A DNA stretch of 45,705 nucleotides from Pseudomonas fluorescens (GTDB lineage Bacteria; Pseudomonadota; Gammaproteobacteria; Pseudomonadales; Pseudomonadaceae), in NCBI RefSeq assembly GCF_902497625.1, contig NZ_CABVGX010000028.1, positions 35,113-80,817 on the forward strand, in the 5' to 3' direction. How positions within the stretch are numbered: the first letter of the stretch is position 1; each line of letters opens with the position of its first letter. The position numbers and the translations under genes are program-made. Below the pieces are notes generated by a model. The model ran no database searches. It was not told the DNA's origin and saw only the letters and a list, made by a program, of their open reading frames with translations. Positions 34,264 through 43,231 of the stretch are shown here, in pieces.

Positions 34264-35622
34264 ATGTCCGAGCTACCCGAAGCGCGCATCCCCGACGCAC
34301 CCGCCATTCAGCGTTTGCCCCTTTTGCAACTGATCCTGGTCGGTTTGCAGCATGTTCTGCTGATGTACGGCGGTGCCATCGCGGTGCCGCTGATCATCGG
34401 ACAGGCCGCTGGCCTGAGTCGTGAAGAAATCGCCTTCCTGATCAACGCCGACCTGCTGGTCGCCGGCATCGCCACCATCGTCCAGTCGCTGGGCATCGGC
34501 CCGATGGGCATTCGCATGCCGGTGATGATGGGCGCCAGTTTTGCCGCCGTCGGCAGCATGGTGGCTATGGCCGGCATGCCCGGCATCGGTCTGCAAGGGA
34601 TCTTCGGCGCGACCATTGCCGCCGGGTTCTTCGGCATGCTCATCGCGCCGTTCATGTCCAAAGTTGTACGCTTTTTCCCGCCCCTGGTGACCGGCACGGT
34701 CATCACCTCGATCGGTTTATCGCTCTTCCCCGTTGCCGTGAACTGGGCTGGCGGCGGTGCCGACGCAGAGCAATTCGGCTCGCCGATCTACCTGACCATC
34801 GCCGCTGTCGTGCTGGCGACGATTCTGCTGGTGCACCGCTTCATGCGCGGTTTGTGGGTCAACATTTCCGTGCTGATCGGCATGTGCCTGGGCTACATGA
34901 TCTGCGGCGTGATTGGCATGGTCGACCTCAGCGGCATGGCTCAAGCGCCATGGCTGCAATTCGTGACCCCGTTGCATTTCGGTATGCCCAAGTTTGAACT
35001 GGCACCGATTCTGTCCATGTGCCTGGTGGTGGTCATCATCTTCGTCGAGTCCACCGGCATGTTTCTCGCGCTGGGCAAGATCACCGGTCAGGAAGTTTGC
35101 CCGCGCATGCTGCGTCGGGGCTTGTTGTGCGATGCCGGCGCCTCGTTCTTTGCCGGTTTCTTCAACACCTTCACGCACTCTTCGTTCGCGCAGAACATCG
35201 GCCTGGTGCAAATGACCGGCGTGCGCTGCCGCTCGGTGACCATCGTAGCTGGCGGGTTGTTGATTGTGTTGAGCCTGTTGCCCAAAGCAGCGTTCCTGGT
35301 CGCCTCGATTCCACCGGCCGTACTGGGCGGCGCCGCCATCGCCATGTTCGGCATGGTCGCTGCGACCGGGATCAAGATTCTGCAGGAAGCCGATATCGGT
35401 GACCGCCGTAACCAGTTGCTGGTGGCGGTGAGCATCGGCATGGGACTGATCCCGGTGGTGCGTCCGGAATTTTTCGCGCACCTGCCGCTTTGGATGAGCC
35501 CGATCACTCACAGCGGCATTGCAATGGCGACGTTGAGCGCACTGGCTTTAAACGTGCTGTTCAACATCTTCGGCGGCAAGGAACGCGCCGCCATCAACGA
35601 CTGCCACGCTCACCCGCATTAA
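34264..35622 (+). CDS. NCS2 urate/xanthine permease (UacT-like)
   Basis: A 452-aa nucleobase:cation symporter of the NAT/NCS2 type (UacT/YgfU/PucJ-like). It has 12-14 transmembrane helices and the signature motif QNIGLVQMT starting at Gln310, where NAT family members recognise the purine. ATG 34264 is preceded by GAGG. The upstream frame is open through a REPIN but not coding. Position after puuD and the urate route make urate or xanthine the likely cargo. This is a different family branch from the AzgA protein at 26571. Confidence 0.9.
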   Translation: MSELPEARIPDAPAIQRLPLLQLILVGLQHVLLMYGGAIAVPLIIGQAAGLSREEIAFLINADLLVAGIATIVQSLGIGPMGIRMPVMMGASFAAVGSMVAMAGMPGIGLQGIFGATIAAGFFGMLIAPFMSKVVRFFPPLVTGTVITSIGLSLFPVAVNWAGGGADAEQFGSPIYLTIAAVVLATILLVHRFMRGLWVNISVLIGMCLGYMICGVIGMVDLSGMAQAPWLQFVTPLHFGMPKFELAPILSMCLVVVIIFVESTGMFLALGKITGQEVCPRMLRRGLLCDAGASFFAGFFNTFTHSSFAQNIGLVQMTGVRCRSVTIVAGGLLIVLSLLPKAAFLVASIPPAVLGGAAIAMFGMVAATGIKILQEADIGDRRNQLLVAVSIGMGLIPVVRPEFFAHLPLWMSPITHSGIAMATLSALALNVLFNIFGGKERAAINDCHAHPH

Positions 35623-35641
35623 CACAAAACACCGCCTCCCC

Positions 35642-35734
35642 CTGTGGGAGCGGGCTTGCTCGCGAAGAGGCCATCAGCTTCAACATCCACGTTGACTGAC
35701 ACACCGCTTTCGCGAGCAAGCCCGCTCCCACAGG
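35642..35734. repeat. REPIN, GTGGGAGCGGGCTTGCTCGCG family
   Basis: Arms CTGTGGGAGCGGGCTTGCTC and GAGCAAGCCCGCTCCCACAG are perfect inverted repeats between the permease and the Tsx-like gene. Confidence 0.9.
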
Positions 35735-35783
35735 GTCGGTGGCTGCCTGTGCCTCAAACAATAAAAACAAGAGGGAGCAACAG

Positions 35784-36569
35784 ATGATTCGGACTCAAAA
35801 GAACCTGCTGTTGGGCGCTGGCCTGGTTGTCGCCAGCCAGGCCATGGCCGGTGATTTGCTGTTATGGCAAAGCAACAGCCTGAGCTACTTGTATGGCAAG
35901 AATTTCGCGATAAATCCGTCAATCCAGCAGACGGTTACCTTCGAGCACGCTGACAAATGGAAGTACGGCGATAACTTTCTGTTTGTCGACAAGATCTTCT
36001 ACAACGGCGCGGAAGATCGTAACAAAGGGCCCAGCGCCTTCTATGGCGAATTCAGCCCGCGCCTTTCGTTTGGCAAGATCTTCGACCGTCGCTTCGAATA
36101 CGGCCCAATCAAGGATGTGCTGTTGGCCATGACTTACGAGTACGGCGAAGGCGACAGCGAGGCCTATCTGATCGGCCCCGGTTTTGACCTCGCCATACCG
36201 GGCTTCAACTATTTCACCCTTAACTTCTACCGCCGCCAGACCGACGGCCCACGCCCCGGCGATGGCGTCTGGCAAATTACCCCCGCCTGGTCTTACAGCA
36301 TTCCTCTGGGCAAGTCGGACTTGTTGATCGACGGTTATCTGGATTGGGTCGTCGACAACGATCAGAACAGTCGCGGCACTTATCACGCCAACCTGCACAT
36401 CAATCCACAGATCAAATACGATCTCGGCAAGGCCGTGGGCTGGGGTCAGAAACAGGTTTATGTCGGGGCCGAATACAGTTACTGGAAAAACAAGTACGGC
36501 ATCGACAACAGTTCAAATCTGGACACCAATCAAAACACCGCCAGCCTGCTGCTGAAGGTGCATTTCTAA
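35784..36569 (+). CDS. Tsx-like nucleoside outer-membrane channel, paralog 1
   Basis: A 261-aa outer-membrane beta barrel of the nucleoside-specific channel (Tsx/OmpK) type. Signal peptide 1-22 ends ASQAMA, followed by GDLLLWQSNSLSYLYG. The protein ends in KVHF, the aromatic end recognised by the Bam complex. GAGGGAG lies before ATG 35784. The downstream gene is a close paralog. It probably lets nucleosides or purines cross the outer membrane to serve the urate route; direct proof is lacking. Confidence 0.87.
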   Translation: MIRTQKNLLLGAGLVVASQAMAGDLLLWQSNSLSYLYGKNFAINPSIQQTVTFEHADKWKYGDNFLFVDKIFYNGAEDRNKGPSAFYGEFSPRLSFGKIFDRRFEYGPIKDVLLAMTYEYGEGDSEAYLIGPGFDLAIPGFNYFTLNFYRRQTDGPRPGDGVWQITPAWSYSIPLGKSDLLIDGYLDWVVDNDQNSRGTYHANLHINPQIKYDLGKAVGWGQKQVYVGAEYSYWKNKYGIDNSSNLDTNQNTASLLLKVHF

Positions 36570-36941
36570 ATGATCCGCAACCGTGCCCCAGACCTGTCGT
36601 CGGTGTGCCGTTGCGGAGCACTTGAGACCTGGCCAAGGAGTCAGTATTCTCCGCCGCCGCCCGAATCCGCTTTAAAAAAAAGCCCGGATTTAATTCCTGA
36701 CCAGAAAGCCAACTTATCCCGGCTCTGGACGGTTCCAAGGCACGCCGACACACCTCTCAATCGATTGCTCGCGAGCCGTCGAGCGGGAGTTTTTTTGCGT
36801 TTTGAAAGCCTTGGTGCAGTGCTTGCCAACAGCACTGAAGCTGACCGATTGGACGATTTTTACCGCTTGAGCAAAAGGCGCCACACCAGAGCGCCGATCT
36901 TAAAAAATAACGTGAAACACCTACTTTTTGGGAGCAATTGA
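36570..36941. other. 372-nt gap between the two Tsx-like genes
   Basis: No supported gene. A frame is open from ATG at 36570 (right after the TAA) to a TGA at 36939-36941 (right before the next ATG), 123 codons, but it uses TTA, CTA, AGA and AGG codons foreign to its neighbours and is not similar to anything I know. A weak hairpin with seven Ts (about 36767-36796) may stop the first tsx-like transcript. Confidence 0.5.
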
Positions 36942-37727
36942 ATGAAACGTACGTGCACTAGCCTGATGCTGGCCGGATCGTTGCTGGCCGCGGGCCAGGC
37001 CATGGCAGCTGACTTGCTGCAATGGCAGGACAACAGTCTGACCTACCTGTATGGCAAAGACTTCCAGGTCAACCCGCGCATTCAGCAAACCGTGACTTTC
37101 GAACACGCCGATGGCTGGAAATACGGGGACAACTTCCTCTTCGTCGACAAGATCTTTTACAACGGCGAAGATGATTTCAACGTGGGCCCGAACACCTACT
37201 ACGGCGAGTTCAGTCCACGCATCTCCCTGGGCAAGGTCCTCGATCAGAAGATCGCATTCGGCCCGGTCACTGACGTGCTGCTGGCGATGACTTACGAGTT
37301 TGGTGAAGGTGACACCGAGTCCTACCTGATCGGTCCTGGTTTCGACCTGGCGATACCCGGCTTCGATTACTTCCAGGTGAACTTCTACCAGCGCCACACC
37401 GACGGTTCGCGTGCAGGTGACAACGTCTGGCAAATCACTCCGGTTTGGGCTTACAGCATTCCGGTCGGCGACTCGACCATCCTGATCGATGGTTTCATGG
37501 ACTGGGTCGTGGATAACGACTCCAATTCCAAAGGCGACTACCACGCCAACCTGCACTTCAACCCGCAGGTTAAATACGACCTGGGCAAAGCGCTGAATTT
37601 CGGCGAGAAGCAGTTGTATGTGGGTGTGGAGTACGACTATTGGTCGGACAAGTACGGGATTGAAGACAGCCGTGCATTCAAGACCAATCAGAACGTGACG
37701 AGCTTTTTGGTGAAGGTTCACTTCTGA
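36942..37727 (+). CDS. Tsx-like nucleoside outer-membrane channel, paralog 2
   Basis: A 261-aa barrel, clearly a tandem duplicate of the one at 35784: both have GDNFLFVDKIFYNG, YGEFSPR, IGPGFDLAIPGF and the same end KVHF. Signal peptide 1-22 ends GQAMA. GGGAG lies 7 nt before the ATG. The pair may differ in substrate size or regulation. The same caveat applies to the function. Confidence 0.87.
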   Translation: MKRTCTSLMLAGSLLAAGQAMAADLLQWQDNSLTYLYGKDFQVNPRIQQTVTFEHADGWKYGDNFLFVDKIFYNGEDDFNVGPNTYYGEFSPRISLGKVLDQKIAFGPVTDVLLAMTYEFGEGDTESYLIGPGFDLAIPGFDYFQVNFYQRHTDGSRAGDNVWQITPVWAYSIPVGDSTILIDGFMDWVVDNDSNSKGDYHANLHFNPQVKYDLGKALNFGEKQLYVGVEYDYWSDKYGIEDSRAFKTNQNVTSFLVKVHF

Positions 37728-37733
37728 TTTAAA

Positions 37734-37810
37734 TCAAAAGATCGCAGGCTTCGCCAGCTCCTACACCAGAACGCCTACACCTGTAGGAGCTGCCGAAGGC
37801 TGCGATCTTT
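37734..37810. repeat. REPIN, GTAGGAGCTGCCG family
   Basis: AAAAGATCGCAGGCTTCGCC and the complementary arm GGAGCTGCCGAAGGCTGCGA flank a spacer, between the convergent tsx-like and patatin genes. Confidence 0.85.
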
Positions 37811-37815
37811 CGCTT

Positions 37816-38970
37816 TTATGATATCCCCAAAAACCGCCGCAACTCCTCGCGCTTGGCCAGCGCATCACGCCGCCCCAGATCGATCAATTCACTGCAATAA
37901 CCCGCCTCGAACAGCAAATAACTCAATACCCCCGCCCCGCTCGTCTTGGTCGCCCCCGGACCGCGCAGAAACAGGCGTAACGCCGCCGGCAATTCCTGCC
38001 GATGCCGCGCTGCAATCTCATCAATGGGCTGACTCGGCGAAATCACCAGCACTTCAACCGGCGCCACACCCAGCGCTCGGGTGGGCGTGCCGTCGGGTAG
38101 TAGATGACTGAACTGATTCAGGCGCTGCAGCAACTCAATGTCACTCTCAAGGCTGTCAATGAACGTGCTGTTGAGCATATGCGCGCCGATCTGCGCCAGC
38201 GAGGGCTGCTGACCGGTGTAAGCGCGTTGCAGTGGCTGCTGCGGATCGAGGCCGCGCGGATTGCCACTGACACCTACCACCAGCACACGGCTGGCGCCCA
38301 GATGCAGCGCCGGGCTGATAGGCGCCGATTGCCGAACCGCGCCGTCGCCGAAATATTCTTCGCCGATTTTAACGGGCTCGAACAAAAGCGGAATGGCCGA
38401 GCTGGCGAGCAAGTGATCGACTGTCAGTTGCGTAGGAACGCCGATACGGCGATGGCGCAACCAGGCGTCAATGGTACCGCCACCCTGATAGAACGTCACC
38501 GCCTGACCGGATTCATAGCCAAATGCCGTCACCGCCACCGCCTGCAACTGCTTCTGCGCGATGGCCTCGCTGACGCCGTCGAGGTTGAGCTTTTCTTCGA
38601 GCAACCCGCGCAGCGGCGAGCTGTTGAGCAGGGCGACCGGGACTTGCGGCCCGATACCCAGCAAGCTGCGGCTGACAAAACGACTGGCCTGATGGACCAC
38701 ACCGGGCCAATCGCTGCGCAGCACCAGATGACTGCGAAAGCCTTGCCAGAAAGCGGTCAGCCGTTCGATCGCGGCGCGAAAATCCAGTGCGCCACTGGCC
38801 AGGCTGACCGCGTTGATCGCCCCGGCCGAAGTGCCGACGATCACCGGGAACGGATTGTTGGCCCCCTCCGGCAACAATTCCGCAATGGCCGCGAGCACAC
38901 CCACCTGATAGGCCGCCCGAGCCCCGCCGCCAGAGAGAATCAAACCTGTGACCGGTTCACCTGGAATCAT
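37816..38970 (-). CDS. Patatin-like phospholipase
   Basis: A 384-aa lipid acyl hydrolase. LSGGGARAAYQVG (12-24) is the oxyanion loop, GTSAG (46-50) holds the nucleophile Ser48 and DGA (209-211) the catalytic Asp. No signal peptide, so it may be a membrane-associated cytoplasmic enzyme. ATG 38970 has AAGGAG 8 nt before it, which is better than TTG at 38976. It lies convergent to the tsx-like pair. The substrate (phospholipid or other acyl lipid) is unknown. Confidence 0.9.
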   Translation of the reverse strand: MIPGEPVTGLILSGGGARAAYQVGVLAAIAELLPEGANNPFPVIVGTSAGAINAVSLASGALDFRAAIERLTAFWQGFRSHLVLRSDWPGVVHQASRFVSRSLLGIGPQVPVALLNSSPLRGLLEEKLNLDGVSEAIAQKQLQAVAVTAFGYESGQAVTFYQGGGTIDAWLRHRRIGVPTQLTVDHLLASSAIPLLFEPVKIGEEYFGDGAVRQSAPISPALHLGASRVLVVGVSGNPRGLDPQQPLQRAYTGQQPSLAQIGAHMLNSTFIDSLESDIELLQRLNQFSHLLPDGTPTRALGVAPVEVLVISPSQPIDEIAARHRQELPAALRLFLRGPGATKTSGAGVLSYLLFEAGYCSELIDLGRRDALAKREELRRFLGIS

Positions 38971-39020
38971 GCACAACGCTCCTTGGTGCTTGATGGGATT
39001 TCATTGCCAACCGCCTCCCT

Positions 39021-39135
39021 TGTGGGAGCGAGTCTGATCCGGGCGGCGTTCCGACGAAGGTCGTCAACGATAGAGCTGGCAGCCTGACACCCCACAGCGC
39101 TCTCAGGTTTTTCGCGAGCAGGCTCGCTCCCACAG
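39021..39135. repeat. REPIN, GTGGGAGCGAGCCTGCTCGCG family, degenerate
   Basis: TGTGGGAGCGAGTCTGATCC is a decayed left arm; CGCGAGCAGGCTCGCTCCCACAG is a normal right arm about 80 bp away. It fills the gap between patatin and acyltransferase genes. Confidence 0.75.
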
Positions 39136-39147
39136 GGGAACGAAGAT

Positions 39148-40080
39148 TCAACCGCGTTTGGCGTACAGCTTCGGTTCGCCCGGCGGACGGCTTTTAAAGC
39201 GCCGATGCGCCCACAGGTACTGCTCCGGGCATTCACGCAACACGCCTTCGACCCACTGATTGATCCGCAGGCAATCGGCCTCTTCGGTTTCGCCGGGGAA
39301 ACCTTCCAGCGGCGGATGAATTGTCAGCCGATAACCGCTGCCGTCCGCCAGCCGCTCCTGGGTGAACGGCACCACCAGCGCCTTGCCGAGCCGCGCAAAC
39401 TTGCTGGTGGCCGTGACAGTGGCCGCCTGAATGCCGAACAGCGGGACGAAGATGCTTTGCTTGGCACCGTAATCCTGATCCGGTGCATACCAGATCGCCC
39501 GCCCGGAACGCAGCAGTTTGAGCATGCCGCGCACGTCTTCACGCTCCACCGCCAGCGAGTCGAGGTTGTGCCGCTCGCGGCCGCTGCGCTGGATGTAGTC
39601 GAACAGCGGGTTTTTATGCTCGCGGTACATCCCGTCGATGGTGTGCTGCTGGCCGAGCAACGCCGCGCCGATTTCCAGCGTGGTGAAATGCACCGCCATT
39701 AGAATCACGCCTTTGCCTTCGCGTTGGGCCTTTTGCAGATGCTCGAGCCCTTCGACATGGGCCAGTTTTGCCAGACGCTCAGGCGACCACCACCAGCTCA
39801 TGGCCATTTCAAAAAACGCAATGCCGGTGGAGGCGAAGTTTTCCTTGAGCAGGCGCTTGCGCTCGGCTGCGGATTTTTCGGGAAAACACAGCTCCAGATT
39901 GCGCTTGGCGATGCGCCGTCGGTCGCCCGCTGCGCGATACATCACGGCGCCGAGCGCACGTCCGATAAACAGCAACGCCGGATACGGCAACTGAACGATC
40001 AGCCATAACAGCCCCAAGCCGCACCACAATGGCCAGAAACGTGGCATCAGAAAGGATTTTCGAAAACGCGGGCGATCCAT
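39148..40080 (-). CDS. Lipid A late acyltransferase (LpxL/HtrB type)
   Basis: Transfers an acyl chain (lauroyl type) to Kdo2-lipid IVA in the inner membrane. 310 aa; one N-terminal transmembrane helix (18-35) and the LABLAT HX4E motif HFTTLE, with His131 and Glu136. ATG 40080 is chosen as the start of the known family N-terminus (RFRKSFLMPRFWPLW), although the Shine-Dalgarno is poor. The frame is open 81 codons upstream without a good start. It lies divergent from minC. Confidence 0.93.
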   Translation of the reverse strand: MDRPRFRKSFLMPRFWPLWCGLGLLWLIVQLPYPALLFIGRALGAVMYRAAGDRRRIAKRNLELCFPEKSAAERKRLLKENFASTGIAFFEMAMSWWWSPERLAKLAHVEGLEHLQKAQREGKGVILMAVHFTTLEIGAALLGQQHTIDGMYREHKNPLFDYIQRSGRERHNLDSLAVEREDVRGMLKLLRSGRAIWYAPDQDYGAKQSIFVPLFGIQAATVTATSKFARLGKALVVPFTQERLADGSGYRLTIHPPLEGFPGETEEADCLRINQWVEGVLRECPEQYLWAHRRFKSRPPGEPKLYAKRG

Positions 40081-40198
40081 TAAGGGTTCCGGAAAGACGA
40101 TGGCCGCGCATTCTACATCGTTCGAACCGGGTTGCGGCTCGCGTGCGTTCTCGTTATAAGTCTCGGCACTTTTAGTGACAAGCCGTTGTATGCCGACC

Positions 40199-40936
40199 AT
40201 GAGCCAAACCGAACTGCAAGACCAGGATCCCGTGTTCCAGTTGAAGGGCAGCATGCTGGCCATTACGGTGCTTGAACTGGCCCGGAACAACCTTGCCAGC
40301 CTCGATCGGCAACTCGCCGCCAAGGTCGCTCAGGCACCGGGTTTCTTCAGCAACGCGCCGCTGGTCCTGGCACTGGACAAGCTTCCTGCCAGCGAAGGCG
40401 CCGTCGATCTGCCCGGGCTGATGCGCGTCTGCCGCCAGCATGGCTTGCGCACGCTGGCAATCCGCGCCAGTCGTATCGAGGACATCGCTGCCGCCATCGC
40501 CGTCGATTTGCCCGTACTGCCGCCGTCGGGCGCCCGCGAACGCGCGCTCGATCCGCTGGAAGGCGCGGTGGCGAAAAAACCGGAAAAGCCCCCTGAGCCG
40601 ATGATCAAACCAACCAGAGTCATCACCTCCCCTGTACGCGGCGGCCAGCAAATTTATGCCCAGGGCAGCGATCTGGTGATCATTTCGTCGGTCAGTCCAG
40701 GTGCGGAACTTCTCGCCGATGGCAACATCCATGTATACGGCCCGATGCGCGGTCGTGTACTGGCCGGCGTCAAAGGCGACAAGAAGGCCAGGATTTTCTG
40801 TCAGCAAATGAGCGCTGAACTGGTCTCCATCGCAGGCCACTACAAGGTTTCGGAGGACTTGCGACGCGACCCTTTATGGGGTGCGGGCGTGCAGGTCAGC
40901 CTGTCGGGCGATGTGTTGAACATCATTCGTCTTTAA
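40199..40936 (+). CDS. minC: Septum-site inhibitor MinC
   Basis: Blocks FtsZ polymerisation at the cell poles. 245 aa; N-terminal FtsZ-binding domain (about 1-110), linker, C-terminal MinD-binding/beta-helix domain about 130-230 with VYGPMRGRVLAGVKGD. The start MSQTELQDQDPVFQLKGS at 40199 is the usual N-terminus. The upstream GTG at 40175 is less likely. Transcribed with minD and minE, although a 202-nt gap follows it and may hold a promoter. Confidence 0.95.
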   Translation: MSQTELQDQDPVFQLKGSMLAITVLELARNNLASLDRQLAAKVAQAPGFFSNAPLVLALDKLPASEGAVDLPGLMRVCRQHGLRTLAIRASRIEDIAAAIAVDLPVLPPSGARERALDPLEGAVAKKPEKPPEPMIKPTRVITSPVRGGQQIYAQGSDLVIISSVSPGAELLADGNIHVYGPMRGRVLAGVKGDKKARIFCQQMSAELVSIAGHYKVSEDLRRDPLWGAGVQVSLSGDVLNIIRL

Positions 40937-41138
40937 CGGATACTGCCGCATTTTCCAAGCATCTCTAAAACGTAGCGAAAACGGCTCAAACGAAGTAGGA
41001 AAAAGGCCATCAGCAGTGTTTACCCGAGGTAAGCGCCGTTCAAGACCGGATTCCAGCCAAGGCTGTCCGACTGCATCAGTTTTTTATAGAGATGTTTTTC
41101 AGGGGCTAAATGTCCTTTTTCCTTAGGGGTGAAACACC

Positions 41139-41951
41139 TTGGCCAAGATTCTCGTGGTTACATCCGGCAAGGGTGGTGTGGGTAAGACCACCACCAGCGC
41201 TGCTATCGGCACCGGCCTCGCACTGCGTGGTCACAAAACAGTCATCGTCGACTTTGACGTCGGTTTGCGTAACCTCGACCTGATCATGGGTTGCGAGCGT
41301 CGCGTGGTGTATGACTTCGTCAACGTGGTCAATGGCGAAGCCAACCTGCAACAGGCGCTGATCAAAGACAAGCGTTTGGAAAACCTCTACGTACTGGCCG
41401 CCAGCCAGACCCGCGACAAAGACGCGTTGACCGTCGAAGGCGTGGAAAAAGTGCTGATGGCACTCAAGGAAGACTTTGAATTCGTGGTCTGCGACTCCCC
41501 GGCCGGCATCGAGAAAGGTGCTCACCTGGCCATGTATTTCGCTGATGAAGCGATCGTCGTGACCAACCCGGAAGTGTCCTCGGTACGTGACTCGGATCGC
41601 ATGCTCGGCCTGCTGGCCAGCAAATCGCGCCGCGCCGAGAACGGCGAAGACCCGATCAAGGAACACCTGCTGCTGACCCGCTACAACCCGCAACGCGTCA
41701 GCGATGGCGAGATGCTCGGCGTTGAAGACGTAAAAGAAATCCTCGCCGTGACCCTGCTGGGCGTGATTCCAGAGTCGCAAGCCGTGCTCAAGGCTTCCAA
41801 CTCGGGCGTGCCGGTGATTCTCGACGACCAGAGTGACGCCGGCCAGGCGTACAGCGATGCAGTTGATCGTCTGTTGGGCAAAACCGTGGAGCATCGATTC
41901 CTCGATGTCACCAAGAAAGGTTTCTTTGAGCGTCTGTTTGGAGGCCGGTAA
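41139..41951 (+). CDS. minD: Septum-site ATPase MinD
   Basis: A ParA/Mrp-type membrane-binding ATPase that recruits MinC to the membrane and oscillates with MinE. 270 aa. P-loop KGGVGKTT at 11-18, and C-terminal amphipathic helix KKGFFERLFGG. The start is TTG at 41139, preceded by AGGGG; there is no ATG in a suitable place. The stop codon overlaps the minE ATG as TAATG. Confidence 0.97.
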   Translation: MAKILVVTSGKGGVGKTTTSAAIGTGLALRGHKTVIVDFDVGLRNLDLIMGCERRVVYDFVNVVNGEANLQQALIKDKRLENLYVLAASQTRDKDALTVEGVEKVLMALKEDFEFVVCDSPAGIEKGAHLAMYFADEAIVVTNPEVSSVRDSDRMLGLLASKSRRAENGEDPIKEHLLLTRYNPQRVSDGEMLGVEDVKEILAVTLLGVIPESQAVLKASNSGVPVILDDQSDAGQAYSDAVDRLLGKTVEHRFLDVTKKGFFERLFGGR

Positions 41952-42205
41952 TGAATATTTTTGACTTCTTTCGTGCTAACAAGAAGCCAAGTACCGCCTC
42001 GGTAGCGAAAGAGCGTCTACAGATCATCGTGGCGCATGAACGCGGCCAACGCAGTACGCCGGACTACTTGCCAGCCTTGCAGAAGGAACTGGTTGAAGTG
42101 ATCCGCAAGTACGTCAACATCGGGTCCGATGACGTGCACGTCGCTCTGGAAAACCAGGGCAGCTGCTCGATTCTGGAACTCAATATCACCCTGCCGGATC
42201 GCTGA
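41951..42205 (+). CDS. minE: Cell-division topological factor MinE
   Basis: Stimulates MinD ATPase activity, producing pole-to-pole oscillation. 84 aa. The MinD-binding segment about 2-31 contains SVAKERLQIIVAHERGQR, and the rest is the dimerisation domain with SCSILELNITLPD at the end. Overlaps the minD TAA by one nucleotide. Confidence 0.97.
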   Translation: MNIFDFFRANKKPSTASVAKERLQIIVAHERGQRSTPDYLPALQKELVEVIRKYVNIGSDDVHVALENQGSCSILELNITLPDR

Positions 42206-42248
42206 TCGATCCGATGGGAGCCACGGCGGCTCAGGTTCGCACCTCCTG

Positions 42249-42332
42249 TGTAGGAGCTGCCGCAGGCTGCAATCTTTTGATCTTGTTTTTATAAGCAACG
42301 TCAAAAGATCGCAGCCTGCGGCAGCTCCTACA
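42249..42332. repeat. REPIN, GTAGGAGCTGCCG family
   Basis: TGTAGGAGCTGCCGCAGG and its complement CCTGCGGCAGCTCCTACA, with TTTTTATAAG between. It separates minE from the pseudouridine synthase gene and may end the min transcript. Confidence 0.88.
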
Positions 42333-42384
42333 TGGATATCGGTGTGCCCTGCGCCGCCGTTGGCGTTTGTAACGAGGCTGTTTA

Positions 42385-43020
42385 ATGCCGCTGTCCAACA
42401 TCAGCATCATCCATCAGGACGCCGCCGTTCTGGTGGTGAACAAACCGACTTTGCTGCTTTCCGTCCCCGGCCGCGCCGAGGACAACAAGGACTGTCTGAT
42501 TACCCGCCTGCAGGAAAACGGCTACCCGGAAGCGCGAATTGTCCATCGCCTCGACTGGGAGACGTCCGGCATCATTCTGCTGGCCCGTGATCCGGACACT
42601 CACCGGGAACTGTCTCGGCAATTTCATGACAGGGAAACAGAAAAGGCCTACACCGCACTGTGCTGGGGGCAGCCGGAACTGGACAGTGGCAGCATTGATC
42701 TGCCCTTGCGCTACGATCCGCCGACCAAACCTCGTCACGTGGTGGATCATGAATTTGGCAAGAACGCCCTGACGTTCTGGCGTGTTCTGGAGCGTTGCGC
42801 AGACTGGTGCCGTGTCGAGCTGACGCCGATCACGGGCCGCTCCCATCAACTGCGCGTGCACATGCTGTCCATCGGTCATCCATTGCTGGGCGACGGGCTC
42901 TATGCCCACGAACAGGCGCTGGCAGCCTGGCCGCGTTTATGTCTGCACGCGAGCATGCTGAGCTTCACGCATCCGCAGACCGGCGAGCGCCTGCGCTTCG
43001 AGTGCCCTGCACCGTTCTAA
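42385..43020 (+). CDS. RluA-family pseudouridine synthase
   Basis: Converts uridine to pseudouridine in an RNA (rRNA or tRNA). 211 aa, short for the family and without an S4 domain. The catalytic Asp57 is in HRLDWETSG, and GRSHQLRVHMLSIGHPLLGD is the conserved C-terminal motif. ATG 42385 starts directly after a REPIN. The RNA position cannot be deduced. Confidence 0.92.
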   Translation: MPLSNISIIHQDAAVLVVNKPTLLLSVPGRAEDNKDCLITRLQENGYPEARIVHRLDWETSGIILLARDPDTHRELSRQFHDRETEKAYTALCWGQPELDSGSIDLPLRYDPPTKPRHVVDHEFGKNALTFWRVLERCADWCRVELTPITGRSHQLRVHMLSIGHPLLGDGLYAHEQALAAWPRLCLHASMLSFTHPQTGERLRFECPAPF

Positions 43021-43034
43021 ACACCCTGCACAAC

Positions 43035-43126
43035 CTGTGGGAGCGGGCTTGCTCGCGAAGGCGTTGTGTCAGCCCCCGTCGATGCTGACTGATAAACCGC
43101 TCTCGCAAGCAAGCCCGCTCCCACAG
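43035..43126. repeat. REPIN, GTGGGAGCGGGCTTGCTCGCG family
   Basis: Arms CTGTGGGAGCGGGCTTGCTC and the near-complement GCAAGCAAGCCCGCTCCCAC, separated by about 45 bp, after the pseudouridine synthase. Confidence 0.88.
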
Positions 43127-43231
43127 TGGGTCTCCGGCAGATTCATTCCCGACGACATCCGCTCCAGCAGGCCACCCGCCAATTCTCTGACCAATACGTT
43201 AAACTGGCGCCATTGCTGTCTGGAGCTACTT

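Noticed and set aside
36570..36941. 123-codon frame that fits exactly between the two Tsx-like genes
   Set aside because: The fit is striking, but codon use (TTA, CTA, AGA, AGG) and composition are foreign, there is no known family, and the downstream Shine-Dalgarno belongs to the next gene.
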